A program made the translations under genes and the position numbers. The notes below the pieces were generated by a model. The model had not been told where the DNA came from, did no database searches, and saw nothing but the letters and a program-made list of their open reading frames with translations. Positions 41,401 through 53,661 of a DNA stretch of 64,000 nt are shown here, in pieces (the stretch's first letter is position 1; every line of letters begins with the position of its first letter). Source of the DNA: Epiperipatus broadwayi (lineage: Eukaryota; Onychophora; Udeonychophora; Euonychophora; Peripatidae); the NCBI GenBank assembly GCA_028023455.1, contig JAQFVV010006429.1, positions 496,001 through 560,000 on the forward strand. The letters are read 5' to 3'.

Positions 41401-42210
41401 ACTTCATATCTCCAAAACATTTCACAACAGGTTTATAAAAGTATTTTGAGGATTGTAGTGGGAAGGTAAGATAGTATAATTAAATGAAGATTATTTAACT
41501 TATCTAGAGTTTTCAGCTAATACTTTAGGGAATATTACAAGAGTTGTCAAATGAAAATAAATTCAAAAATAAATGCTAAAAAGACTAAAGTAATGTTCAA
41601 TGCATTTTGGAAGTTAAGAAAATGAAGATTGATAATAATGAATTAAAAAAGGTAGCAATTACAAAATGTACCTTAGACAGATTATTATTATAGACTGAAA
41701 CATACTGGTTAAAATGAATGAAACATAATGGTTAAAATTAATGATAGAATTAAATTTGAACAAAATAATTTTGGTAGAAATAACATCATATTAGAAAAAA
41801 TGCAGATGTTTTAAAGGAAAAATTTTTAATACATGTATTTTACGAGTTTCTAATCTTACCAGAAGAGCAATGCAGACTTCAGACAAATCAATAATATTTG
41901 GAAAACTATATATTAGGAATAAAATGAGATTGAAAACAAGTACATGAATATAATAAACAGGTATCATTGACATCATTGAAATAATTAATTGACTAAAATG
42001 GAGCTGGCTTGGATATTTCAATAGAGAAAGTAATACTCGCTGAACAGTTGAAGTTTTAAATTAGATACAAAGAAATTGTAATAGATCTATAAGTAGAACA
42101 CATATGAAATTAATAGATAAATTAAGAAATATTTACTACTGTGGTACTGAGAAGCTATAGATCAGAGAAACTGAGTTAAACTTTGGATGAACAATGATTG
42201 AAAATGATGA
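38480..42210 (+). mobile_element. Decayed RTE-like LINE
   Basis: The plus strand shows pieces of one LINE in the expected order but with many stops and frameshifts. A coiled-coil-like Lys/Glu-rich stretch (about 38650-39000) may be an ORF1 or leader. The endonuclease has GDTNERGHRLVKL near 40100. RT: RNYRTISLFHFYTKF (about 41100), then SSTRNHVQVLREVIERTNEL (about 41230), then a WQGDFISPKHFTT box (about 41390). The C-terminal part ends with a SWLGYFNRES-like motif (about 42000) and a WTMIEN-like end near 42200. The motif set is that of RTE-type LINEs. The 5' boundary is uncertain. Confidence 0.7.
40060..42210 (+). pseudogene. RTE endonuclease-RT coding remnant
   Basis: Endonuclease tail, RT fingers and palm, and C-terminal domain can be followed across at least three frames. 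The catalytic FADD box is not intact: the corresponding region near 41500 reads YLEFSANTLG. The copy is inactive. Confidence 0.65.
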
Positions 42211-44599
42211 CATTATAATCTGTGTGATTTAGTGCAGAGTTGCTATGACGAAGTTGAGAGTTGAAGTCTTGCATCAACACTCAACATGACATTTCCTATG
42301 CTGACACATTACAAAATCTTTTGGTGCACCTAATTGATTAATCTATATAAACGTAAACCAAATATCTAGCCTGTATATATTTTGATTTAGATTTCATTTG
42401 TAAAGGATCTTTTTTAAAATTGTCGTAAAATGCTATACATTGCGACTTTCTTATAAAGGCTTTTTATTTAAAAAATATTTATAATTTCGGAGCTTTAATC
42501 TAAAATTCAATTTACAATATTAATATTAGTGCAGCGAAACATGTAGATTAGGAGGAGAGCAGATTTTCATATTCTTGTTCATAGAATAAAATACTAAAAA
42601 AATGAAAAACCTTTTTTAAAAAAAAAAACAAAACAAAACAAACAAACTATAAAATTACCGTTATTAGATTATGGACTTGATACCTCCAACAATTTAACAT
42701 AAATAAATGAACCAAATCATTATTGAGGTTGGTATCATTCAAAATTTTTATTATACACTTTAAAAATTTTGTTCATTAATTGTAATATATTGGGTATATG
42801 AGCACAGACTTTCACACGACCCACCGCTCTCCACAATATCTCATAACACATCTTTATTTATTGTAAAGATAGAAGAAATATACATATAGGTAAATCAACG
42901 TCGGTAATTTTCTCCAACAGGTCCCCAAAAAAAGGAATACAAAAAAGTGTAATGATTGCCAACAGCAAAATAATAAAAATTTGAAAGATTTTCCTTCCTT
43001 GTAAAACAAAACAAACAATAGCTATATTTCACAGATTAAACGTATCTAAAATTTTCAAGTGTTCATTTAAAAATGTTGTGTTTTGTACAAAGTAGAGGGA
43101 CTTCCTTTTTAGTTTTTTTCTGCTATGCAAGTAAGTATTTTTGTTTCCTAGATATCTCTTATTTTGTGAGAGATTAAAGGATAAAATACTGTTTAAAATA
43201 TAGAAACAAATACTTTTTTGGAGTTTATCCTTATTAATTCATAATAAATAATTAACATGTTTAACTTATGAGATGTTTTTGTATAAACTAATATTAGGTG
43301 TTTTTATTTTACAATATATAAATGCAATATATTAATTAGTCTTGTAAAAAAAATCCATATTTCATTAATTGATTTATTTTAAACATATATATGTATATAG
43401 ATGAATATACAGTAGCTTAAATTAAAATGTATATCTCGCTGACATTTATTTAAAATTTGAAAATTGTTCATTCCAATCACTAACCGCAGAGTCATGAAAT
43501 TTTTGTATTCAAATTCTTTTCACGGTTTTACGCTTAAATAATAATATATAGGGCAAGCAGAACGATTTACAATTGACACCTCATTGACACTGACAGTCAG
43601 TAGACTAAGATTTTCTGAGTTTTATAGCCTAATTAAAATAAAAGCTATTTATATAGAGCTTATTCGTTCTCTACAATCTTGTTAGTTTCATTTGTTAGTA
43701 ATTAAAAAATTGAATAAAACATTATTTCTGTCTTTTTTTTATATAAAATCTTAAAACATATCCATCTGAAATTTTCGACATTTGAAGTATGTGCATATAT
43801 ATATATTATCAAATAATATCATGCAATCTGAAAAAAAAACAACTTATCCGATAATACATTCTCATATTAGTGACAGAGACTTTTATTACTGAAAGACATT
43901 TATGAAAATGCATTTCTCTGCATATTACTTAGAAAGTAAGATATCATATTTCCTGAGCCGCCATCTTTTACTCTTGACATCTAATAATGCATTTTTATTG
44001 GTATAGGAGCCAATATTTTTTGCATGTACAGTAATATAAAATAACGATTAAGCGGAAATTCAAATAGACTTAAATTCTATATTTAAGTTTATTTATTAGA
44101 ACTATTTTTATAATCACTTTGTCAGTTTCCACCTTCACCAATCAGCACCGTGTTTTTACTGCTAAAAACTCTTTCAAATTGTAATTTCCATAATCATCTA
44201 TTAAATTCTCTGTTTATTCTACCGTCAGTATTTGATAATTTCTCTTAAATCAATGAATAGATCTTCATTTCTATTAAGTTGATGCTTAATACTTTCAGTT
44301 TTTTATTTCTAAAATTTATATATATGAATTTGAAAAGAATTGGGGCAGTGTGGAGGTGTTTATTATATTTATATTTTATTACTGATTTTCATTACAAGAT
44401 TATATAGTTTTTTTTTTCCATATGGTATATCTTTTTTTTTCTATATTAAATGGATATATGTAGGAAAAGATCCTCATATTACCACGTCACATTAATGTTT
44501 GTTTAGTCTACAAATAAATTTATCTAAAACTGGTGTCATAATCCCTTACAAAGATAAAAGTTGTTGTGGTTGTTATTATTATTAGTCGTATTAGTATTA
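42211..44599. other. Anonymous AT-rich DNA
   Basis: Two less AT-rich patches, near 42795-42850 and 43470-43640, have no recognisable coding or repeat identity. Confidence 0.5.
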
Positions 44600-44639
44600 T
44601 TATTATGTTGCAAAGGAAAACTTTATTAAGATTCAAAAA

Positions 44640-45180
44640 GGATTACATGCATTACATATGAAAACATAAGGTCTTAGATACAAGTTAATTCCTGATATTA
44701 CATATGCAATAAAGGTTTACAATCTTGCATTTGATAGGGGGTAACGTGACTTACAATAATTGAAAAAAAGAATGATCATTACATAACAAGATGTATGTGT
44801 CAAATTAAGTTCACATAGAATTTTTAAATTGAATTTTGAGAAAATATATGGAAGCACATGATAGTATGGAAAACATATATGAGGTGTGGTGTTAGATTAA
44901 TAATATATAATTGTATGTTAATTGCACCTATTTGGCGAGAATCATTATATTTTTCATGGCTGTCTTATTGCCAATTTGTTACATAAGTTGCCTATGAAAT
45001 CATGAGTTTTTAGATACAATTTGATACATGAGATTATATATGCAATGAGGGTTTACAATTTACTTATGATAAAAAAAAGGTGATTCACTGTAGTTGGAAA
45101 AATAATAATTGTTGCATAACAAAATACATACTTCAAATTTGGTTTACATAAATTTTACAAAAGCATTATCATATAAAAAC
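44640..45180. repeat. Diverged direct repeat, spacing about 340 bp
   Basis: 44665-44830 and 44998-45175 align: GAT(A)CAA-TT, ATATGCAATNAGGTTTACAA, then a TTGCATAACA/TTACATAACA motif and a GTT(C/T)ACATA end. They are old copies. Confidence 0.6.
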
Positions 45181-45412
45181 ATAAAAAGCACATGGTAATA
45201 TTTGTTAATACATCTAGGGAAAGTGAGTGGAGTTAGTGAACTATTGCTATATGGCTATACATAAGTTGAGCTTATTAGTTGGTGAACACTATAGATGTCA
45301 AGACTAAATCTTATTGTTCATGTGCTGGGCATTTAAAGTTTATTTGAGGTAAGTTGATGATCTTGTAAACTTCTTTGGAGTGGATTGATGAGGTGGGTGT
45401 ACAGTGTTACCC

Positions 45413-45921
45413 TCATGTGGTCCAATATTTATTCCAGAGTTGACTTTGGTGTGACATTGGAGTCATGATTTCATGTGTGGTAGGCACTTGAGCTGGTTGA
45501 TGTTCCAGAGAGTGGGGTGGAAGTGATATAGAGAGCAGTTGAAATTGGTGGCTAATATAATGATGGACTTGAAGGGAAAATGGCTTAAATGGTGTAAAAT
45601 ACCCACTGTAACATGGTAATAATAAATTTTGATAAATTGTGGTCAGCATGTTAGGCATTCACACCATAGAGAAGGGCATACAATCTTGTGTTTTAAATCT
45701 AGGATTTAAATGTTGTATGCAATGGTTGTCCTGGAACTTTAAATTGGTTTATATATTAATGGACTTGAACTATCTTTACTATTACTGATATAAAAATTAT
45801 TTTTGAAAATTCTGGCATATGTTTTTTCATGAGATAAAGTGGGCAATATGGTAGAATAGATTTTGATACCAATCAGTTGGTCATGTGGTTGTATGGCAGC
45901 CATTTTGATTGGTTTTAACAA
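45413..45921 (-). pseudogene. Unrecognised decayed coding remnant
   Basis: Two minus-strand frames, 45739-45921 (IKIYSTILPTLSHEKTYARI) and 45413-45658 (Pro/His/Gln-rich), are less AT-rich than their surroundings and lie in a plausible 5'-to-3' order. The family is not recognised. A LINE or gag remnant is possible but unproven. Confidence 0.3.
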
Positions 45922-46238
45922 TTTAAAAATGTAATTTTTTTTAAGAAAAAGCTTTTGGCATAGTTAAATTTGCCTGAAATATTGCAGATTTTGAATGACC
46001 TTTTGGAGATTTAAACCTGGAAATTTTTCCTTGTTGTCTAGCAATTCTAAGGTTTACTGCTACTAATGAAATATTTTTCCATGCAAATTATCCATTTTAC
46101 GCAAAGATTTTTTTGTAGTAGAGTGTTATCTAATTAGGTCAAGTTCAGACTTTGTAATAACTTGAAATTCATCTTTAAAAAAAAAAAACTAATATGCAAA
46201 TTTTAGGATTTGAAACAGGAGGTCTGGAAATGTAAATG
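45922..46238. other. Anonymous AT-rich DNA
   Basis: No supported feature. Confidence 0.5.
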
Positions 46239-46262
46239 GGGACATCATCATCATCATCATCA

Positions 46263-46321
<59 letters not shown>
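46239..46321. repeat. (ATC)n(ATT)n microsatellite
   Basis: Short CAT repeats followed by about 60 bp of ATT, directly at the 5' edge of the LINE fragment. Confidence 0.95.
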
Positions 46322-47990
46322 GATAGTTTAAAAATTGTCAGTTCTTTTGGACTAGATAGTATAACACCTAAGCTGCCTAAAGAAAATAAGGTTGCATTTT
46401 TTCCAATTTTGGTTCATTTATTTAATTTATTTTTGAGGTCTGGATCATTTCCAGAATGTTTGAAAGTTAATGTTATTACTTCTGTTTATAAAAAGAGTGA
46501 TTCTACTCTTATGGTTATTTATAGGCCAATTGCCATTATTTATGTTTTTTTCTAAATTATTGGAAATGATTGTTAAGGATCAGATGTTGTCATTTCTGTT
46601 TAAAAATAAAATTTTAACTGACTATCAATATGGTTTTCTTCCTGGAAGAAGTACATTAGATGCTTTAAAACATCATGTTTATTATTTTAACATCTTCATT
46701 GGGTCAGGAACTTAAAACATTGGCTATTTATCTTGACTAATGTAAAGCATTTGATTGTGTTAATCATAATATTTTGATTAAGTGTTGTACTTGTATGGTT
46801 TTCATGTCTCTATTGGTAGTTGGTTGGAGAGTTATTTAAATGATAGAAAACAGTTTACTAATATTTATGGTATTGGTCCTCTATTGTTTTTAATTTATAT
46901 TAATGATTTATTTTCACTGAAATTACATTCTAAGATTTTTTGTTTTGCTGATGATATTGCTTTATCTTGTAATGCTGTTTCTTATAGTCTTCTTGAAAGA
47001 TTAGTGAATGAGGATTTGGACTCAGTTGGTAAATGGCTGGCATATAATTTATTGTTGGTCAATTTATATAAAACAAAAGGTATTCTTTTTTCTTATAAGC
47101 ATACTTTTTTCTCTCTTAATATTAAAATTTACTGTAAGTATATTTTGCATTTTAATAATGTATGTACTTGTGAGAATATTCCTTTGGTAGATACTTATTG
47201 TTATTTGGGAATATATATTGACTCCAGATTGTCCTGGACAAATCATATTACCTATTTTTGTCAATGGTTATGTAATTTAAATTATATGTTTTGTTATTTA
47301 GTTAAATTTCTTCCTAGGTCTGCTCTCATTTTTAGTTACATTGCCTGTTATCAGAGTATTTTATCTTATAATATCATTATTTGAGGTAATGCTTTTCCAT
47401 ATATTTTAACTTCTTTGCATGTTTTGCAAAATTGTACTTTGCACATTATCTTTGGTAGATCTCGTTCCTCTTCTGTTCGATATTTATATTGCATCTGGTT
47501 TATTTGATGTAAAACACATATCAATATAGAGTTATTTTTTTATATTTTTGTGCTAAACTTTTTCTGAGTTCTAGAGTTTATGTTCTAAATACTCGTCTTT
47601 CTAATAAATTTCAATTACCTTTACTAAATTTTTTTAAGGAATCTAGTAGAAGACAATATGTTTATTCTGGATCAAAGTTATTTAATAAATTTATATATGA
47701 GTGTTCAATTGATCTGAATAATATTTCTTATGTATCTTTCAAAAAATATTTATGTCAGTGTTTATGTAGTGTGTATTAATTTTGGCATTTATTTTATTTA
47801 TTTAATTAATTTTATTTATTTTCTAAACTGTTCTTTTTTATTTTGAGTTTTTGGTTGTATTTTTATTTTATTTTTATTTTTATTTAATTTGTTATTTTTA
47901 CATGTAAATTCCACACACAAGATTTTTCTTGTTTGAAGTATTTAAATAATTATGTATTTTGTTTTATTGCATAGAATAAATTGAAATTGA
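46322..47990 (+). mobile_element. 5'-truncated CR1/Jockey-like LINE
   Basis: RT-only LINE fragment of about 1.67 kb. RT motifs run in order from about 46340 to 47400, then a C-terminal region to about 47780 and a short 3' region ending ATTGAAATTGA before (ATT)n. The endonuclease is missing, as expected for 5' truncation during integration. (ATT)n lies on both sides. Confidence 0.8.
46470..47384 (+). pseudogene. LINE reverse transcriptase, frameshifted
   Basis: The fragment 46470-46715 has YQYGFLPGRSTLDAL. Between 46710 and 46790 the motif-A region reads AIYLD, stop, CKAFDCVNHN in another frame. The fragment 46782-47384 has GPLLFLIYINDL, then FCFADDIAL (the active-site box with both Asp present), then CYLGIYIDSRLSWTNHI and ACYQSILSYNIII. 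Stops and shifts make it non-functional. The motifs fit the CR1/Jockey group. Confidence 0.85.
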
Positions 47991-48073
<83 letters not shown>

Positions 48074-48119
48074 CATCATCATTATCATCGTCATCGTCAT
48101 CATCATCATCATCATCATT
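47991..48119. repeat. (ATT)n(CAT)n microsatellite at LINE 3' end
   Basis: About 80 bp of ATT passing into CAT/CGT triplets. It may have grown from the LINE's 3' tail. Confidence 0.95.
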
Positions 48120-48882
48120 ATTGTATATGATAATTTTACTTTCAAAAGAACAAGATAAAATGACAAAGAACAAAACTAAAGATGAGATTTACATAACCAT
48201 ACAAATCAACTCTCTGCTGCATAAATGTATTTCTAGACGTTTTTAAAGCTGAACTTGTAACATTGCATGTTAAATTTAGCAGCTAATTATTTTCTAAATG
48301 ACTTTAACACTGATTTATTATAACTCTTTATTGCTTTATAGTTTTAGCCATATTTTTCAATTACATCAATCAATATTGCACCCATTTAGACTGACATTAA
48401 AGTAAATAGAATCTATACTTATTTGAACTATTTTTATATGTACTGAACAGAACCTACTATGAATATAAAACTTGTTAATACAATACTTGCTCATGTTATT
48501 TATTATACTCTGATGATAGCAAATTTTTGGTGGTGATGATTATTAAAAGTAATTAAATTATTAAAGTATATATCACATACCATTCCATTTACTTGTACAA
48601 TGCAATAGCTTTTTAATAAGAAAATCTTCAATATGATGTGTTCAAAATTTATTGTATTTTATCATGGCAATTGATATTATGGTTCAATTACTAATTTTTA
48701 TATCAGCTAATTTCTAAAACAATAAATCTTTAGATCTATGTCTTAAAATCATCATTTTTTAGAATGCATCTTAAATTTGGATTGTAGAGATAATTTAAAT
48801 CACTTTAAGGTTATTTCTTCATATTTTTATAACTAAGTTAAAAAATAATAAGCATAGAAAACTTAACATTTATTAAAAATGA

Positions 48883-48886
<4 letters not shown>
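48120..48886. other. Anonymous AT-rich DNA
   Basis: No supported feature. Confidence 0.5.

Positions 48887-48928
<42 letters not shown>
48887..48928. repeat. (TA)n microsatellite, 5' flank of the long-LTR element
   Basis: About 42 bp of TA repeat ending exactly at the LTR start TGTGCC. Confidence 0.95.
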
Positions 48929-48931
<3 letters not shown>

Positions 48932-51900
48932 GCCATTACAATTTAGTCATTAGCTAAATTTATAGTAATGTGCATGTAGGAAAATGTAAAACAAAATCAT
49001 CATCACATTTTTATATAACCATAAATGAAGCTGTAGGGCATCCAAGTTCAAACCCTACCAGATCCAGTTTTAAAAAGCTTTAGACAGAAAGAGAGTGGGT
49101 CAGCAATTATATGCTTTACTTGTTTGTGTGTTAATAAATCTCAAAAAGAGCAGCACACACATTTAATATTTAAATTTTCTGTTAAAAAGCAAAGTTATAA
49201 CGCATACGTATAGGCAGTGTATGTGTAAACTATTTAATTGTTTATATTTCAAATATTCAACATTTTAACTTTCTTTAAAACTAACCTATGCTTGATCAAT
49301 TGTAATATCTTATTCTATGCTTCTATTTTGCTTTTCTATAATTGTAATTGGGATTTAAAAGTTACAGATTTAATTAAATAATAGGGTTATAATTACTAAG
49401 CTAGCAATTATATTATTTAATGTTAGTTTATGAATGATTTGAAATAATGAAGTATGTGTGTACATTACATACAGAAATTTACATGTATTAAATATTGAAA
49501 GAAAAGGTTAAATCTGTCAATTATTTTTTTGTACAATTTTATGTTAAAAGAGGAAATCTGTTGAATCAGATATCTATTTGTAGCAATTTTGTTTTTGTAA
49601 ATGATTGTTTGTCACTTTGGGAGCTTAATCTGGGTGGGAACTCTATATTTTGAAATTGGCTTATCTTAAGATCTAAAAAAAAAGCTCAAAAATTTGAAAT
49701 GTTACCTAGGTGTAAAAAAAAAAGAAAAAGGATTTAAGTCTATTTTTTTTTGTAAAACAAAAGTGTCTGGAAAAAGGATTAAACTTTTCAGTTGAAAAAT
49801 AATTTAGTTGAAAATAAATTGGAGATCTAATTAAAATGAATTTGTCCAAAAATAGCAAGTGACACTATCTCTGATTGGTTGACGCTATCTCTGATTGGTT
49901 AAGTTAGCTAAAAATTGGATATAAGAAGCTGTCTTGAAGAGTTATTATTGTGATTATGATTCAGATTATTAGACTATTAAATTGAATATTGAAAATATAA
50001 GAAATGGCTGGCCAGAAAAATTATATGTATGTCCCATCTTGGCTGGACCATCTGGTGAAGCTGCACATCATATAGGAAAGAAAAGATGTTGTATCTAAAA
50101 TAATATTCTACAGCTTTCAACTGACCAGAGAAATAAGATGTTTTTAATAGAAGGAAGAAAGCATTCACCTGCATTCGATGAAAGATGAATTAATATACCG
50201 ATAAATATTAATCATCAAGTCCAATTAATTGTTCCAACAACTGATTTTAAACTCAAGAAAGTTTATAAATGTGAAAACAACTGCTGTATTTCATCCACTA
50301 AAAGAATCATGCTTGACAGGAAGAGAAGAAAAATTAATATGATTTCCAAATTGTCCACTAAAGCAAATAATCTCAATAGAGTCATCATCATCAAATAGTT
50401 ATAAACCTCAAGAAAGAGATTGTTCCCACGTAAAATGGAAATGGTAGCTGCAGAAATATAGACATTATACAAGACAAGTTTGAACCCTTGGAAATTCACC
50501 ACAAACAAAAGATTGTTAATATGACTTTTTATATCTATTTTCTTTATGATATCAGAGTCTTAATAAACATTTTAGCAATAAAGTGGTATATTTTATTTAA
50601 AGAACTTTTAAAGACTATTCAGATCGATTAAAAACAAGAATGTCTTACTAATAATAACTTTGAGCTTCATAAATTATCTTGAATGTATCAAAGTTATTTG
50701 TTTATTAATTTTACAGTTATGAAATATTAATGTGTAAAACAATTTTTTTTATCGTATTATGATTTTAGTTTTAACTAATATATTATTATTATTTTGGTTT
50801 TAAATAATATTTTGTTATTATGGGATAAAACACGCACATACATAATAATATTTTTATATGTGTATAATTGCGAGTGAATGTGAAATAATAGGTGGTGCTA
50901 AAATATTAAATTATTTTGTCTTGAGAAAGTATAGATTTCAGCGTTTAGAAGGGAGGGGGAGAAAATGATTTAAAACTTATTTCTAAAACTTGCTCTTTCA
51001 ATTCTACTAACATTTTTTTTTAACATTCTACTTACATGTTAGATTTATAAGGTATGTGTGCCAATGAGTGAATTTTTTTTTATATGAAATCCTTTTTTCA
51101 TGGAGTGAAAATCATGGTCAATGTGACATCCAACCTAATACAAAATACATTTGAAGGGAAAGGGGGAAGAACTTGAAATTAATCTGAGGATTGTTTTATA
51201 ATCAATTATTATTATTATTATTATTATTCATGTCAATTTTCATGTTTATCTAGAAATTTTATGTATATGTTAGAAATGCAGTAATAAATATTAGTTTGTT
51301 TTATTAAACAAGGCGTATATATTTCATTAAGTGTAGTCTTTGTTAAGTGTGAACATTCATCATCATCAGTGGTTGAATATTAGTTATTTAAGATATAAGT
51401 AAATATGCTAAAATTAAGCAATAATTATGAATTTCTTTATAAAAATTAGTTTTATGTTTAGGCTTAGTCCTAGAGCTGTAGTCAAAACCATTGTCATTAT
51501 CGTTATTATTATCATTATCATCATCGTCATCATCAATGTTTAATTAATGAGCTGTTTAACTGTTTAAAGGCCATAAATAAATATTAATTTCATAATATTT
51601 AGTGATTTCTTAGTATCATTATAACCACATCCCATCATCTATTTCATGCAATGATGAGTGAATTGCCATCCTAAATTAGTTATATATAATCTGAGCTAGT
51701 AAACTTATAAAAATATTGAAACACATTTGTTACGCTAAGATCTGAGAAATGATTTATGTCTAATATACTCCACTTCGGTTTAAAGATGTTTTACTTTTAC
51801 CTAAATATTAGTGCGTATAGGGATATGGCTCAAAAAGCAAAATCTCCCATTTTTATTAGAAATAAAATACCAAAAAGGATGTTCAAACCCGGTACATGTG

Positions 51901-52283
51901 AAAGGTTATTAGATATAACCGTGTCCAGATTCAGATCATCTAGTGCCACCCTGCTAGACCATATTCACTTAGTATTTATTTAAACATGCACTTAACGTCA
52001 AACCAAGAAATGAAAGTGGAGAAGATCTACTGTCTGTATACTTGAGTTATATTTTATTGAATTACTAGTGTACTCACCTCACATGATTTCATATACCTGA
52101 GTTATAATACTTGTTAATAATTTGCTTATAATTATTGATAGTGGGATATCTTGAGAAATCCAACGTTATTTTAAATATTATGATCTTATATATATTGTAG
52201 ACAACTCAGATATGGTAATAGTTATTTGAACCATCTTTAATTTTGTTACAAAGGATATGTGATCTATCTTTAATTTTGTTACA
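48929..52283 (+). repeat. 5' LTR, ~3.35 kb
   Basis: Starts TGTGCCATTACA and ends TTTTGTTACA. The last 33 bp repeat the preceding ATCTTTAATTTTGTTACA block, absent from the other LTR. Frames at 49977-50174 (-), 50263-50508 (-) and 51756-51983 (+) recur in the other LTR simply because the LTRs are copies. Confidence 0.9.
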
Positions 52284-52284
52284 A

Positions 52285-52302
52285 TGGCGCCCAACATGGG
52301 GC
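52285..52302 (+). other. Primer-binding site of the long-LTR element
   Basis: TGGCGCCCAACATGGGGC starts one base after the LTR end. It is a classic LTR-element PBS. Confidence 0.9.
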
Positions 52303-52914
52303 TTGATATTTTACCATATACCTGAAAAAGGGAGTCTATAGAATGATAGGAGGTGTGTGGTTAAAAATAGAAATTTTTTTAGTAAAATTTTTTTTTTCAG
52401 TAAATTTTTTTTGTCTTACATAATTTTCTTGGCCAAACAGTCTTATTTTAGATTTGTATATTATGATGTTTAATATGATTTAATTTTTCATTGATGATGA
52501 TAAAATGAATACAGCTACAAAACAGCTTACTTTTGTTTTATCAATTTTGATAATAGAGATGAATTTCACAACTTAAGACAAAGGTGAAATAAATAATAGA
52601 ATTTTTTTGTAGAACATTAAAATGATTTATTGCCAGATAGGATAGGCATAGTAATAGTGATGAATTATGGAATAGTAGTCTCATGTGTGTTTGGGGAGTT
52701 CATTTTGTAGAAAAGTCTATGATTTTGGAGGTTGAATTGGATATCTGATCGTTGGAGTTTGGTTGGTTAGATTGCAGTTTTCATGATGAGTGGAGGGTTT
52801 TGTCATTGACTTGAGAATGCTGTGTATTTCGTGTAACTTATGAATGATCAAACCCATTCACTGCTCCAACCCTATTTATAAGTTATCTTTATGTTATCAT
52901 GAAGCACTTAACAG

Positions 52915-53140
52915 CAGACCTGCCATGATACCAGCCTATAAGTCTCCAAGAGAGAGAGCACGACATAGTTTTCCAATCAAGTTTATATGTTATTCTTATT
53001 TTATCATGAAGCAGTTAACGGTAGTCCTGCCATGATATCAGCCTATAAGTCTCCAAGAGAGAGAGCAAGGCTTAGTTTTCAGTAGTCCTTAATAAGAAGG
53101 GCATTCTTTGATACTAGCCACATAAGACTCCAAGAGAGAG
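52915..53140 (+). repeat. Three copies of a TAAGTCTCCAAGAGAGAGAG motif
   Basis: Copies at about 52938, 53045 and 53124 (the last with GACTCC). The first two are also preceded by CCTGCCATGATA(C/T)CAGCC about 107 bp apart and by TTATCATGAAGCA. Confidence 0.85.
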
Positions 53141-53591
53141 AGCAAGGCATCATTAATCTACTTTAGCCCCTAAGACTTAAAATATATCTTTTATTGCAAC
53201 AGAGTTTGCATCATTCAATCAAGGGTTGTAGTGGTTAATAGTGATTGAATTGGGATGATCTTCTGAGTGCTCATGATACATTGTGTGATTATAGTGCTGG
53301 GACTGAATTCTTTTATTTATCTCAAGATTGTGAACTGCTAGTCATTCTGTGGACTGTCAATATCTGTCGGATTTCTGGGAGAATGGATGAATGTATAATT
53401 TGGGCTATTGCAGACAGACATGCACTATATAGATTATGATTGTGTAGTTCATTAAATAAGGATATTAAAAATTTTTTTTTGTTGTATTTGTAATGCATGA
53501 TAAGGTGAAAAGCAAATCAGTCAGTTAGTCAAAGATAGGTGTCAGACAAGAAAAGGATGTGTAGGTTTTTGATGGTCAGGGAAGCACAGAT

Positions 53592-53596
<5 letters not shown>

Positions 53597-53651
<55 letters not shown>
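53597..53651. repeat. (TA)n microsatellite
   Basis: 55 bp of TA just upstream of the gag-like start. Confidence 0.95.
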
Positions 53652-53654
<3 letters not shown>

Positions 53655-53661
53655 TTATAAC

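Larger units (their letters stand above)
52303..53661 (+). other. Leader of the long-LTR element
   Basis: About 1.36 kb before the first gag-like ATG. It holds a three-copy motif (about 52915-53140) and a (TA)n tract at 53597-53651 that ends 10 bp before the ATG. No long frame. Confidence 0.7.
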
